A stretch of 64,000 bases of DNA from Tsukamurella sp. M9C (lineage in GTDB: Bacteria; Actinomycetota; Actinomycetes; Mycobacteriales; Mycobacteriaceae): contig NZ_JAIULG010000018.1 of the NCBI RefSeq assembly GCF_020169415.1, positions 1-64,000 on the forward strand, in the 5' to 3' direction. The notes under the pieces are model-generated. The model was not told where the DNA came from. It made no database searches and saw only the letters and a program-made list of their open reading frames with translations. The position numbers and the translations under genes were made by a program. Of the stretch, positions 43,945 to 52,593 are shown piece after piece. Numbering within the stretch: the stretch's first letter is position 1; every line of letters starts with the position of its first letter.

Positions 43945-45413
43945 CGGGGATCCTGTACGGCGTCGGCGTGGGTCCTGGCGATCCGGAGCTGGTCACGGTC
44001 AAGGCCGCGCGCCTCATCGCCGAGGCCGATGTGGTGGCCTATCACAGTGCGCGGCACGGCCGCTCGAACGCGCGTGCGTGCGCCGCGCCGTACCTGCGCG
44101 AGGGCCAGGCGGAGATCCGGTTGATGTACCCGGTGACCACCGAGACGACCGATCACCCCGGCGGCTACCGCGGCGCGCTCGACGACTTCTACGCCGGCGC
44201 CGCGGAGGAGCTCGCCGAGCACCTGACCGCGGGGCGCAACGTCGTGCTGCTCGCCGAGGGCGACCCGATGTTCTACAGCTCCTACATGCACATGCACAAG
44301 CGGCTGCGTGATCGGTTCGAGTGCGTCGTGGTCCCGGGCGTCACGTCCGTGAGCGCCGCGGCCGCCGCCACCGGTGTGCCGCTGGTCGAGGCCGACGAGG
44401 TGCTCACCGTGCTGCCCGGCACGCTCCCCGAGTCCGAGCTGCGCCGCCGCCTCGCCGACACGGACGCCGCCGCGATCATGAAGCTGGGCAGGACCTTCCC
44501 GACCGTTCGCGGCGCCTTGCAGGACGCCGATAGGGACGGCGCGGCCTGGTACGTCGAGCGGGCCAGCCGCGCGGACGAGCGGGTGCTCGCGGTCGACGAT
44601 GTGAGCGCCGAGGACGTGCCCTACTTCGCGACGGTGCTCGTGCCCGGCCGGATCAACGCGCCCACGGCACCGTCGGGCGGCGAGGTCGTGGTCGTCGGTC
44701 TCGGCCCCGGCGACGAGGCGTGGACCACGCCGGAGGTCCGGCACGAGCTGTCCGAGGCGACGGACATCGTCGGATATCAGACCTACACCGCCCGGGTGCG
44801 CCCGCGGCCGGGCCAGCGCGTGCACGCCTCCGACAACCGCGTGGAGGCCGACCGTGCCCGGCACGCCCTGGAGCTCGCGGCCGGCGGTGCCCGCGTCGCC
44901 GTGGTGAGCTCCGGCGATCCCGGCGTGTTCGCGATGGCCTCCGCCGTCGCGGAGGTGGCCGCCGATCCGGCCTTCCACGACGTCCCCGTCCGCGTGCTGC
45001 CGGGTATGACGGCGGCGAACGCCGTCGCGAGCCGCGTGGGCGCGCCCCTCGGCCACGACTACGCGGTGCTCTCGCTCTCGGACTACCTCAAGCCCTGGGA
45101 GGTCATCGAGCAGCGGCTGCGCGCCGTCGCCGCGGCGGACCTCGCGCTGGCCGTGTACAACCCGGCGTCGAGGACGCGCCGCGAGCAGCTCGTACGGATG
45201 CGCGACGTGCTGCTCGAGGTGCGCTCCCCCGAGACCGTCGTCATCGTCGGACGCGCCGTCGGCTCGCCCGAGGAGACGCTGACGGTGACCACCCTCGGCG
45301 CGTTCGAACCCGAGCAGGTGGACATGCGCTGCCTCCTCATCGTCGGGTCCTCGCGCACCGAGGTCACCGAACGCTCCGGCGGTCGGATCGTGCACACTCC
45401 CCGTAAGTACTGA
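43941..45413 (+). CDS. cobIJ: CobIJ fusion: precorrin-2 C20- and precorrin-3B C17-methyltransferase
   Basis: 490 residues, two SAM-dependent tetrapyrrole methylases in one chain. CobI part: GVGVGPGDPELVTVKA at the start, LLAEGDPMFYSSY and VVPGVTSVSAAAAA. CobJ part from about residue 248: VVVVGLGPGDEAWTTPE, VVSSGDPGVFAMAS, VLPGMTAANAVASRVGAPLGHDY. The fusion is known in mycobacteria (Rv2066). Coupled to cobH by GTGA. Confidence 0.95.
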   Translation: MTGILYGVGVGPGDPELVTVKAARLIAEADVVAYHSARHGRSNARACAAPYLREGQAEIRLMYPVTTETTDHPGGYRGALDDFYAGAAEELAEHLTAGRNVVLLAEGDPMFYSSYMHMHKRLRDRFECVVVPGVTSVSAAAAATGVPLVEADEVLTVLPGTLPESELRRRLADTDAAAIMKLGRTFPTVRGALQDADRDGAAWYVERASRADERVLAVDDVSAEDVPYFATVLVPGRINAPTAPSGGEVVVVGLGPGDEAWTTPEVRHELSEATDIVGYQTYTARVRPRPGQRVHASDNRVEADRARHALELAAGGARVAVVSSGDPGVFAMASAVAEVAADPAFHDVPVRVLPGMTAANAVASRVGAPLGHDYAVLSLSDYLKPWEVIEQRLRAVAAADLALAVYNPASRTRREQLVRMRDVLLEVRSPETVVIVGRAVGSPEETLTVTTLGAFEPEQVDMRCLLIVGSSRTEVTERSGGRIVHTPRKY

Positions 45414-45426
45414 CAGAAGGAGACGG

Positions 45427-45720
45427 ATGATGGCGAAGGCGTATTGGATCGCGTTCTACCAGGAGATCAAGGACCCCGAGAAGATGGCGGCGTACGCGGC
45501 CATCGGCGGGCCCGCGATCACCGACGGCGGCGGGCGCTTCATCGTCCGCGGCCAGGCCGCCGTCGCCTACGAGGCGGGGAAGATCGAGCGCACCACGGTC
45601 ATCGAGTTCGACAGCCTCGAGCAGGCCGTCGCCACGCACGACTCCCCCGCCTACCAGGAGGCCCTCGCCGCCCTCGGTGACGGTGCCGTCCGCGAGATCC
45701 GCATCTGTGAAGGCTCCTGA
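45427..45720 (+). CDS. DUF1330 protein
   Basis: 97 residues, ferredoxin-like small fold of DUF1330: start AKAYWIAFYQEIKDPEKMAAY, GGRFIVRGQ, TTVIEFDSLEQAVATHDSPAYQEA. Function unknown. AGAAGGAGA precedes the ATG; 13 bp after cobIJ, so possibly the last gene of that transcript, which ends at the hairpin 45745. Confidence 0.88.
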   Translation: MMAKAYWIAFYQEIKDPEKMAAYAAIGGPAITDGGGRFIVRGQAAVAYEAGKIERTTVIEFDSLEQAVATHDSPAYQEALAALGDGAVREIRICEGS

Positions 45721-45744
45721 CCTGCGCTGACCCGCCGCCGCGGA

Positions 45745-45767
45745 GCCTGCCCCTCACAGGGGCAGGC
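45745..45767 (+). terminator. Hairpin terminator after the cobG-DUF1330 operon
   Basis: GCCTGCCCCT (45745-45754) pairs with AGGGGCAGGC (45758-45767), 10 bp, 3-nt CAC loop. No U tract. Confidence 0.8.
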
Positions 45768-45799
45768 AACCGCGCGCGTAGTGGACCAGACTCGGGGAC

Positions 45800-46645
45800 A
45801 TGATCGATGAGACCGCCCCGACCCTGGCGTCCTTCCTCCGCTCCCGGCGCGCCGCGGTGGACGCCGACGCTCTCGGCCTCCCCAGCTACGGCCGACGGCG
45901 GGTCCCGGGCCTGCGCCGCGAGGAGCTCGCCGAGCTCGCCGGGGTCTCGGTCAACTACCTGACCCGCCTGGAGCAGGGCGCCGCGGGAAATCCCTCCGGC
46001 GAGGTCCTGAGCGCACTCGCCCGCGCCCTGCAGCTGAGCGAGGTCGAGCGCCTGCACCTCCTCGAGCTGGCTCGTCCGTCGGGCGAGGGCGCGGCGCCGA
46101 TCGATCGGCACGGCGCCGGATTCGTCGGCGTGCGCCAACTCGTCGACGCGATGGAGACGCCCGCCGTGGTGCTCTCGCTCAATCAGGACATCCTGGCGTG
46201 GAACCGCCTCGGCAACGCCGTTCTGGCCCCGCACGTCCCGTACGAGGACCTGCACGCCGATCCGCCGCCGAACAAGGTGCGGCAGACCTTCCTCGATCCG
46301 GAGGTCCGGTCGCTCTTCGTCGATTGGGAACTGGAGGCCGAGCTGGCCGTCGCGTCGCTCCGCTGGGTCGCCGCCCAGTTCCCCGACGACGCGGCCCTCC
46401 GCGGCCTGCTCGGCGAGCTGGTGCTCGACCGCGACTTCGCCCGGCTGTGGGCACTGCAGGCCGTCGAGCTGTGCACCAGCGGCGTCAAGCGGTTTCACCA
46501 TCCGTGGGTGGGCCGGCTCGACCTCTGTTACCAGATGCTCCACCTCCCCGAGTCCGACGGTGCCCGCATGATCGCATTCAGCGCCGCGCCCGGCAGCCCG
46601 GACGACGACGCCCTGACGCTGCTGCGGCACCGCGTGGCCGACTGA
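45800..46645 (+). CDS. XRE-type regulator with MmyB-like ligand domain
   Basis: 281 residues. N-terminal HTH with the hallmark RRVPGLRREELAELAGVSVNYL (about residues 33-54), followed by a PAS-like MmyB ligand-binding domain (LSLNQDILAWNRLGNAVLA; DLCYQMLHLPESDGARM). In actinobacteria such regulators usually sit beside oxidoreductases or transporters and respond to fatty acids or small molecules. The next genes, hydrolase and MFS, are plausible targets. Confidence 0.88.
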   Translation: MIDETAPTLASFLRSRRAAVDADALGLPSYGRRRVPGLRREELAELAGVSVNYLTRLEQGAAGNPSGEVLSALARALQLSEVERLHLLELARPSGEGAAPIDRHGAGFVGVRQLVDAMETPAVVLSLNQDILAWNRLGNAVLAPHVPYEDLHADPPPNKVRQTFLDPEVRSLFVDWELEAELAVASLRWVAAQFPDDAALRGLLGELVLDRDFARLWALQAVELCTSGVKRFHHPWVGRLDLCYQMLHLPESDGARMIAFSAAPGSPDDDALTLLRHRVAD

Positions 46646-46677
46646 GCCGCACCCCAGCCCCAACCCTCCTCCACCAG

Positions 46678-46698
46678 GGTCGCCGAACCGCGGCGACC
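46678..46698 (+). terminator. Small hairpin between regulator and hydrolase
   Basis: GGTCGCCG (46678-46685) pairs with CGGCGACC (46691-46698) around a 5-nt AACCG loop. It could end the regulator transcript or shape the hydrolase leader. Confidence 0.4.
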
Positions 46699-46734
46699 AC
46701 TGGCGATCCCCGCTGCCCGAAGAACGGACCCGTC

Positions 46735-47643
46735 ATGCCCCTGCACCCCCAGGCCGCCGCCCACCTCGCCGCCATCGCCGGCGCCGCGCCCGTCCACGCC
46801 GGCACCGTCGCCGAGGCCCGCCGAGCGGGACGCGGCTACCTCGACCTGCAACGCCGCGCACCCGACGTCGACCACGTCCGGCACACCTACGTGATCGGCC
46901 CGGGATCGTCTCTGCCCGTGCGCGTGTACCGCGACGGCCCGCCCGGCGGACCTGTGATCCTCATGCTGCACGGAAGCGGCTTCGTGATCGCCGACATCGA
47001 GGTCAGCGACGAACCCGCGCGGCTCCTGGCGCTCGCCACGGGCTTCACCGTCGTCACCGTCGACTACCGGAAGGCGCCCGAGAACCCCTATCCTGCGGCG
47101 ATCGACGACGCCGCGGCCGTGCTCGAGTGGATCGCCTCCGGCGCGCTCGACGTGGATCCGGAGCGGATCGCGGTTATCGGCGACAGCGCCGGTGGGACGA
47201 TCACCGCCGCGCTCGTGCAGCGCGTCCGGGATCGGGGCGGACCGCCGATCGCCGCCCACGCGGTCCTCTACCCGCCGCTGCGGCCCGGTGGGTACGACGA
47301 CCTCGCCGCGGACGAGGTGAGCCTGTCGCCCGCCGACATGGAATGGTTCTGGAGCCAATACCTTCCCGACGGCGACGTGCCGACCGGCGCGGCGCCCCTG
47401 AACGCGCACGATCTCACCGGACTCCCACCGGCCTTCGTCGCGACGGCGGAGTTCGACGTTCTGCGCGGCCACGGCCGGCAGTACGCGGAGGCTCTCCGGG
47501 CAGCGGGCGGTGCCGTCGACTACCGCGATTATCCCGGCACCCTGCACGGCTTCTACTGGATGGACGCCGTGCTCGACGCCGCCACCGACCTCCAGCGCGA
47601 CCTGGCCGTCTGGCTGCGCGCGACCCTGAACGGAGCCCGATGA
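46735..47643 (+). CDS. HSL-type alpha/beta-hydrolase (esterase)
   Basis: 302 residues, hormone-sensitive-lipase branch: oxyanion motif LHGSGFVI (HGGG-like, second Gly to Ser), nucleophile GDSAGG at about residues 151-156, acid in ATAEFDVLRG, and His in GTLHGFYW. A small-ester hydrolase; substrate unknown. The end overlaps the MFS start (ATGATGA), so hydrolase and exporter are co-translated, suggesting a detoxify-and-export pair under the XRE regulator. Confidence 0.88.
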   Translation: MPLHPQAAAHLAAIAGAAPVHAGTVAEARRAGRGYLDLQRRAPDVDHVRHTYVIGPGSSLPVRVYRDGPPGGPVILMLHGSGFVIADIEVSDEPARLLALATGFTVVTVDYRKAPENPYPAAIDDAAAVLEWIASGALDVDPERIAVIGDSAGGTITAALVQRVRDRGGPPIAAHAVLYPPLRPGGYDDLAADEVSLSPADMEWFWSQYLPDGDVPTGAAPLNAHDLTGLPPAFVATAEFDVLRGHGRQYAEALRAAGGAVDYRDYPGTLHGFYWMDAVLDAATDLQRDLAVWLRATLNGAR

Positions 47644-48851
47644 TGACCGCCACCTCGCACCGTCGCCTGCACCCCGGACTGCTCGCACTCGCCATGGGCG
47701 GCTTCGGGATCGGGCTGACGGAGTTCTCCATCACCGGCCTGCTCTCCGACGTCGCGAGCGACCTGGGCGTGAGCATCCCCGTCGCCGGCGGACTGGTCAC
47801 CGGCTACGCGCTCGGCGTCGTGTTCGGCGCCTTCACCGTGACGCTCGCCCTGGTGTCGCGGCCGCCGAAGACCGCGCTCCTGATCCTGCTCGCCCTCTTC
47901 GTCGCGGGGAATGCCCTCTCCGCGGCCGGCCCCACCTACGAGCTGGTGATGGCGGGTCGGATCCTCGCGGCGCTGTGCCACGGCGGCTTCTTCGGGATCG
48001 GCGCCGTGCTCGCGGCGCGGCTGGTCACGCCCGACCGCCAGGCGTCGGCGATCGCGCTGATGTTCGCCGGGCTCACCGTCGCCAACGTGCTCGGCGTCCC
48101 CGCCGGTACCGCGCTCGGTCACCGATTCGGGTGGCGGGCCACGTTCGTCGCGGTCGCCGTGATCGGGCTCGTGGCCATGGCGGCGATCGCCGTCCTGGTG
48201 CCGAGCGTGCCCGCCGAGACGACCTCGGTGCGGACCCAACTGTCGGTGCTGTTGCGCCCGTCCGTCTGGATCGCCTGCGCTGTCACGGCTCTCGTCTTCG
48301 GCGGGCTGTTCGGCGCCTTCACGTACATCGAGCCGCTGCTGCGGTCCGTGACCGGCTTCGGCGCCGCCGCGATCCCCTGGCTCCTGGTGCTGTTCGGTCT
48401 TGGCCTGTTCGCCGGCAACCTCGTGGGCGGTCGTGCCGCCGACCGGGACGCGGACCGCGCGTTGCTCACGTTCGCCGTGCTCCTGCCCCTCGCCATCGCG
48501 GCGGTCGCGGTGCTCGCGGGCTCGCAGCCGCTCGTCGCGGTCGCGCTCGCCGTCATGGGCCTCGTCGGCTTCGCGACGGTGCCCGCCCTGCAACTGCGCG
48601 TGCTGCGGAACGCCGGCACCGCGACGCTCATCGCCTCGTCGGCCAACATCGCGGCGTTCAACCTGGGCAACGCGGTGGGTGCACAACTCGGCGGCACGGG
48701 GATCAGCCTCGGAGGCGGCCCCACGTCGCCGGTGTGGATCGGCGTCGCCCTGAGCGGTGCGGGCGCCCTGCTGGCCGCCGCGAGCATCGCCGCCGAGCGA
48801 CGGCGCCGCGCTCCTCGTCCCGGTGTGCGGGTCGACAGTGCGGCGGTCTGA
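47640..48851 (+). CDS. MFS drug/arabinose-efflux-type transporter
   Basis: 403 residues, twelve helices. The start (LLALAMGGFGIGLTEFSITGLL) and RILAALCHGGFFGIGAVLAA are the DHA1/AraJ-PbuE branch. Exports sugars, purines or drugs; substrate unknown. Translation is coupled to the esterase; a hairpin at 48858 ends the unit. ATG 47640 or the next codon 47643 may be used. Confidence 0.88.
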   Translation: MMTATSHRRLHPGLLALAMGGFGIGLTEFSITGLLSDVASDLGVSIPVAGGLVTGYALGVVFGAFTVTLALVSRPPKTALLILLALFVAGNALSAAGPTYELVMAGRILAALCHGGFFGIGAVLAARLVTPDRQASAIALMFAGLTVANVLGVPAGTALGHRFGWRATFVAVAVIGLVAMAAIAVLVPSVPAETTSVRTQLSVLLRPSVWIACAVTALVFGGLFGAFTYIEPLLRSVTGFGAAAIPWLLVLFGLGLFAGNLVGGRAADRDADRALLTFAVLLPLAIAAVAVLAGSQPLVAVALAVMGLVGFATVPALQLRVLRNAGTATLIASSANIAAFNLGNAVGAQLGGTGISLGGGPTSPVWIGVALSGAGALLAAASIAAERRRRAPRPGVRVDSAAV

Positions 48852-48857
48852 GCCCTG

Positions 48858-48891
48858 CTCGCCGGTCCCCGGAACAGCGGGGGCCGGCGAG
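48858..48891 (+). terminator. Hairpin terminator after the MFS gene
   Basis: CTCGCCGGTCCCC (48858-48870) pairs with 48879-48891 over 13 bp with one G-U pair and an 8-nt loop, 14 bp before the next ATG. Confidence 0.75.
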
Positions 48892-48905
48892 GCGTTGGAC
48901 GGTGC

Positions 48906-49337
48906 ATGGCCTCGACCGAGTTCGACCCCCGCACCCTGATCGCCGCCAGCCGGATCGGCGTCCTCGCGACGCTCCGGGCCAGTGGCATGCCGCAGCTCTC
49001 CCCCGTCACCACGGTGTACGACGTGGACGCCGACCGGATCCTCGTGTCCATGACCGCGGGCCGCGCGAAGGAGGCGAATCTGCGCCGCGATCCGCGGGCC
49101 GCGATCGAGTTCACGAGCGCCGATGGCTACACCTGGGCCACCGCCGAGGGCACCGCGACGCTCATCGGCCCGTCGACGGATCCCGATGGTGCCGAGGTGG
49201 ACGCGCTCGTCGACTACTACCGCACCGGCGCCGGCGAGCATCCCGACTGGCGCGAGTACCGCGAGGTGATGGTCGCGGACCGCCGGGTGCTGCTGGTCCT
49301 GCAGATCACGCACGCGTACGGCGCCAAGCTGCGCTGA
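48906..49337 (+). CDS. PPOX-class FMN/F420-dependent oxidoreductase
   Basis: 143 residues, split-barrel flavin/F420-binding fold: IGVLATLRASGMPQLSPVTTVYD, MTAGRAKEANLRRDPRAAI and ATAEGTATLIGPS. These proteins bind F420 or FMN and reduce varied substrates. Corresponds in type to the PPOX proteins near this point in mycobacteria (Rv2061c), but specific identity is unsure. Confidence 0.85.
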   Translation: MASTEFDPRTLIAASRIGVLATLRASGMPQLSPVTTVYDVDADRILVSMTAGRAKEANLRRDPRAAIEFTSADGYTWATAEGTATLIGPSTDPDGAEVDALVDYYRTGAGEHPDWREYREVMVADRRVLLVLQITHAYGAKLR

Positions 49338-49353
49338 GCGTCCGCGTCGGGCC

Positions 49354-49941
49354 TCAGGCGACGCCGAAGCGGGCGATGGCCTCCACGGCCGTCACGCGGC
49401 CCGCGGTCGCGAGATCCAGGTTCGCGAGCGATGCCGCGTGCACGTCCGGATCCGCCGCGGCGACGCAGTCCTCGACCACGTGCACGACGAGGCCGAGATC
49501 GGTGCCGTGCCGCGCGGTCTGCTCGACCGTGAGGTTGGTCGCGACGCCCGTCAGGTAAATCGTGTCGATCCCGTGCTCCGCGAGCCATTCCGTCGCCGGC
49601 CCCGCGAGCCCCGAGAGTCGTTGGTTGTCGTAGATCGCGGTCGGCTGGTCGGCCATCGCGGCGATGATCCGCGCGCCGTCGGCGTCCGGGCGGAACGACT
49701 CCTGCGCGTCGCCGACCGCCTGCATGAACGCGGTGTTCCGCACGAGGTCCCCCTCACCCTCGGGCACGGTGAACCGGGTGAAGATCACCGGCACGCCCGC
49801 CGCGAGCGCCGCGTCGTGGAAGGCCGCGGCTCGGTCCACGACGCCGGACTCCTCGACCGGTTCCGCCAGCATCGGACCGAAGAAGCCCTCCGGCTCGATC
49901 ACGTTCACCTGCCAATGCAGGGCCAGGACAGCAGCTGTCAT
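49354..49941 (-). CDS. Isochorismatase-fold protein without the catalytic triad
   Basis: 195 residues with the cysteine-hydrolase fold: VLALHWQVNVI, LTGVATNLTVEQTARHGTDLG and VVEDCVAAADPDVHAASL. The triad Asp-Lys-Cys is missing: Asp is replaced at His9, the lysine region reads YDNQRL, and the nucleophile Cys is Thr139 in NLTVEQTA. The cis-peptide VAT region remains. A binding or regulatory pseudo-enzyme is likely. Its coding quality is good, so it is not a decayed gene. Confidence 0.75.
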   Translation of the reverse strand: MTAAVLALHWQVNVIEPEGFFGPMLAEPVEESGVVDRAAAFHDAALAAGVPVIFTRFTVPEGEGDLVRNTAFMQAVGDAQESFRPDADGARIIAAMADQPTAIYDNQRLSGLAGPATEWLAEHGIDTIYLTGVATNLTVEQTARHGTDLGLVVHVVEDCVAAADPDVHAASLANLDLATAGRVTAVEAIARFGVA

Positions 49942-49959
49942 ACCTCGATCATGCCGCGC

Positions 49960-50760
49960 TCAGTCCACCGCCCGCAGGAACTCGGTGACCTCGACGGCCC
50001 ACTCCTCGGCCTCGGACGGCGTGAAGATGTGCCCGGCCCCGACGTAGTCGACGACGCGCGCCCCGGGGATCGCGCTGAACTCCCGGGCGATGTCGGCGGG
50101 CACCAGCCGGTCGCCGCCCGCGACGACGACCAGGGTGGGGACCGCGAGGCCGGGCAGGAGATCGGTGACGTCCACGCGCCCGGCGAGATCGATCTGCGCG
50201 GACATCCCCTCCGGCATGGTGTCGCGGACCGCGATCCGTGTCTCCTCGAGCGTCGCCGGCGGAAGCGCACGCAGCGTCGCGTCCGAGGACGCGACGGACA
50301 GCACGTACGCCGCGAGCGCGTCGTGGGCGCCGGCCGCAGCGAGCGCGCCGATCGTTTCCGTGACCGTCCGTACCCGGAAGTCGGATCGGGCGACGCCGAC
50401 CGTCAGCACCAGCGCCGAGACGTGCTCGGGGTGGCGGTGCGCGGCCGTGACCGCCACGGCCGCCCCGAGGGAGAGCCCGACGACGGGGAAGCGCTCGGCG
50501 CCGCGGCTCACGGCGGCCGCCACGACGCGATCGGCGAGGTCCTCGAGGGCGAGCGGCGCTGCGCCGAGCGGGGTACCGCCCGATCCGGGCCACGACGGTC
50601 CAACGAACCGCAGGTCGGGCGCGCGGTCGACCAGCGCGGCGAAGTTCTCGAGCACCCCGCCGCCCGCGCCGTGGGCGAGCGCGACGACGGGGCCGGCGCC
50701 GCGGTCGACGACGGCGGATGAGGAAGCGGACAGGATCTGGGCGGCACGATCGGAATACAT
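49960..50760 (-). CDS. Alpha/beta-hydrolase
   Basis: 266 residues: LAHGAGGGVLENFAAL, nucleophile elbow GLSLGAAVAVTAA, acid in VVAGGDRLVP, His in GAGHIFTPSE. Typical small esterase or lactonase; substrate unknown. Divergent from the MerR regulator, with a TTGAC/GTCAA dyad between them that may form part of its promoter. Confidence 0.85.
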   Translation of the reverse strand: MYSDRAAQILSASSSAVVDRGAGPVVALAHGAGGGVLENFAALVDRAPDLRFVGPSWPGSGGTPLGAAPLALEDLADRVVAAAVSRGAERFPVVGLSLGAAVAVTAAHRHPEHVSALVLTVGVARSDFRVRTVTETIGALAAAGAHDALAAYVLSVASSDATLRALPPATLEETRIAVRDTMPEGMSAQIDLAGRVDVTDLLPGLAVPTLVVVAGGDRLVPADIAREFSAIPGARVVDYVGAGHIFTPSEAEEWAVEVTEFLRAVD

Positions 50761-50776
50761 GCGTGCAGTGTGCGGG

Positions 50777-50798
50777 TTGACGCTGGTGTGAAGGTCAA
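50777..50798. promoter_or_regulatory. TTGAC-N12-GTCAA dyad, candidate MerR site
   Basis: TTGAC (50777-50781) and GTCAA (50794-50798), 12-nt spacer, 16 bp from the hydrolase start and 7 bp from the MerR start. MerR proteins bind dyads inside over-long promoter spacers; each arm also reads as a -35-like TTGAC on its strand. Confidence 0.5.
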
Positions 50799-50805
50799 GG
50801 GCGAG

Positions 50806-51141
50806 ATGCTGATCGGCGAGTTGTCCGAGGTCACAGGCGCGAGCGCGCGGTCCCTGCGGTACTACGAGGAGAAGGGCCTCCTGGCCGCGGAGCGCACCCC
50901 CGCCGGCTACCGCGTCTACGACGGGAACGCGGCCTCGCAGGTGCGCCGGATCCGCGGCCTCCTCGACGCCGGCTTCGACACCGACGCCATCCGGGTGATC
51001 CTCCCGTGCGCCCGGAACGAGCGGACCGTCGACCTGTGCCCCGCGATCGAGGCCGCGATGCGCGCCACCCTGTCCCGCATCGATGCGGACCTCGGCGAGC
51101 TGGCGCGCAGACGCTCCGCCGTCAGCGCGCTTCTCGGGTGA
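50806..51141 (+). CDS. MerR-family regulator
   Basis: 111 residues. HTH IGELSEVTGASARSLRYYEEKGLL at the start, hinge region GLLDAGFDTDAIRVILPC and a dimerisation coiled coil. It has no metal-binding cysteine loop at the C-terminus, so a small-molecule effector is likelier than a metal. ATG 50806 is preferred because MerR proteins begin just before the HTH. Overlaps the convergent small membrane gene by 20 bp. Confidence 0.85.
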   Translation: MLIGELSEVTGASARSLRYYEEKGLLAAERTPAGYRVYDGNAASQVRRIRGLLDAGFDTDAIRVILPCARNERTVDLCPAIEAAMRATLSRIDADLGELARRRSAVSALLG

Positions 51142-51388
51142 GCAGGCGCGCCCCCACCAGGGCCACGACGGCGCCGGGGAGGACATTGACCAGCAGGATC
51201 GGGAACTCCTCGGCCACGGTGTAGCCGTGGGAGACGCCGACGGCCAGGTTGCCGATCATCGCCAGCGTCCAGAGCACGACGAAGGCGATCGCCGCCCGCT
51301 GCGGGCCGACGGTGCCGACCTTCCTGCCGACGGCGAGGAAGATCAACGCCAACACGATTCCGAGGGTGACGATGACGATCGTCCGCAC
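51122..51388 (-). CDS. Small membrane protein, unknown
   Basis: 88 residues, three hydrophobic helices (IVTLGIVLALIFLAVG; IAFVVLWTLAMIGNLAVG; PILLVNVLPGAVVALVGA). No family recognised. GTG 51388 follows the upstream SnoaL-like gene by 5 bp; both are probably one transcript. Confidence 0.6.
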   Translation of the reverse strand: MRTIVIVTLGIVLALIFLAVGRKVGTVGPQRAAIAFVVLWTLAMIGNLAVGVSHGYTVAEEFPILLVNVLPGAVVALVGARLLTREAR

Positions 51389-51393
51389 GGTGG

Positions 51394-51723
51394 TCAGCCC
51401 TCGCGGATCGTCATGGACGCCAGGCGTTCCCCGGCGACGGCGAAGGTGAACTCGCTGAGCCCGTTGGCGTGGGTGCTGCGCCAGTCGCCCACCACGGTCA
51501 CGGTGTCGCCGTCGACGGTGACCTTCTCCGGCGTCAGCACGCCCTTCGCGCCGATGAACTCCTTCGCGCTCCACCCCTGCATCGCGGCGCGATCGCCGAA
51601 AACGCGGCCCCAGTCGTCGATGTAGCCGTCGGCGGTGAAGGCGTCGAGGAAGGCCGCCTCGTCACCGGCGTTCACGGAATCGATGAACTCCTTGACCGGG
51701 CTGGGGATCTCGATGTTCGTCAT
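51394..51723 (-). CDS. SnoaL-like (NTF2-fold) protein
   Basis: 109 residues: IEIPSPVKEFIDSVNAGDEA, FLDAFTADGYIDDWGRVFG, then two long strands GDTVTVVGDWRS and GLSEFTFAVAG. This is the cone-like NTF2 fold of polyketide cyclases and ketosteroid isomerases; many members only bind ligands. Substrate unknown. First gene of a pair with the small membrane protein. Confidence 0.85.
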   Translation of the reverse strand: MTNIEIPSPVKEFIDSVNAGDEAAFLDAFTADGYIDDWGRVFGDRAAMQGWSAKEFIGAKGVLTPEKVTVDGDTVTVVGDWRSTHANGLSEFTFAVAGERLASMTIREG

Positions 51724-51849
51724 GCGCGTCTCCTCGTCGTAGCGTCCGTGGGCTTGCAGCCCCACAGTCGCCATCGTAGGGGCGCGAGTGCGGCTGTGCC
51801 GCTCGAATACCGGTCCGATCCACAAGTCCTGCTTGTACGTCGGGCGGTG

Positions 51850-52593
51850 TCAGGCCTCCCCGACGAGGCGGGCGTAGGCTGCGGCCGCCGTCGGCACCGC
51901 GGGCACCCCCGCGGGTCGCTCGGGCCGGTCGACCACGACCACGTCGATCCCGAGCTCCCGCGCCGCGGCCAGCTTGGCCGAAACCAGGTCCCCGCCGCTG
52001 TTCTTGGTCACGAGCACATCGATCCCGTTCGCGCGCAGCAGCGCCCGCTCGGAGTCCTCCGTGTACGGGCCGCGGTCGCGGAGCAGCTCGTGCCGCGGCG
52101 GCAGGGCGCCCGACGGCGCGTCGACCACGCGGATCAGGAACCACCAGTCCTCGAGCGCCGCGAACTCGCCGACGTCCTGGCGGCCGGTCGTGAGCATGGC
52201 GCGTCCGCCGCCTCGGCGCGACAGGGCTTCCGCCGCGGCGGCCACCGTCGGCACCCGGGTCCAGTGGTCGCCCGCGACCGGCGTCCACTCCGGGCGGACC
52301 AGCGCGAGCACCGGCACCGCCGCCGCCTCCGCCGCGAGGGCGGCGTTGCGGGAGATCGTCGCCGCGAACGGATGCGTCGCGTCCACGAGCACGTCCACGC
52401 CGTCCTCCGCGAGGAACGCCGCCAGGCCCGACGGTCCGCCGAACCCGCCGATCCGCGTCTCCCCCACCGGTAGGCGCGGATTCGCCACTCGGCCGGCCAG
52501 CGAGCTGAGCACCGTGAACCGCGGGTCCTCGTGCAGGAGGCGGGCCAGTTCGCGGGCCTCGGCGGTCCCGCCGAGGACCAGCACGCGCGGCAT
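51850..52593 (-). CDS. cobK: Precorrin-6A reductase CobK
   Basis: 247 residues: MPRVLVLGGTAEARELARLL, VDATHPFAATISRNAALAA and VTKNSGGDLVSAKL are the CobK/CbiJ signature. It reduces precorrin-6A with NADPH. Last gene of cobL-cobM-cobK, read leftward, joined to cobM by TGATG. Corresponds to Rv2070c. Confidence 0.95.
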   Translation of the reverse strand: MPRVLVLGGTAEARELARLLHEDPRFTVLSSLAGRVANPRLPVGETRIGGFGGPSGLAAFLAEDGVDVLVDATHPFAATISRNAALAAEAAAVPVLALVRPEWTPVAGDHWTRVPTVAAAAEALSRRGGGRAMLTTGRQDVGEFAALEDWWFLIRVVDAPSGALPPRHELLRDRGPYTEDSERALLRANGIDVLVTKNSGGDLVSAKLAAARELGIDVVVVDRPERPAGVPAVPTAAAAYARLVGEA

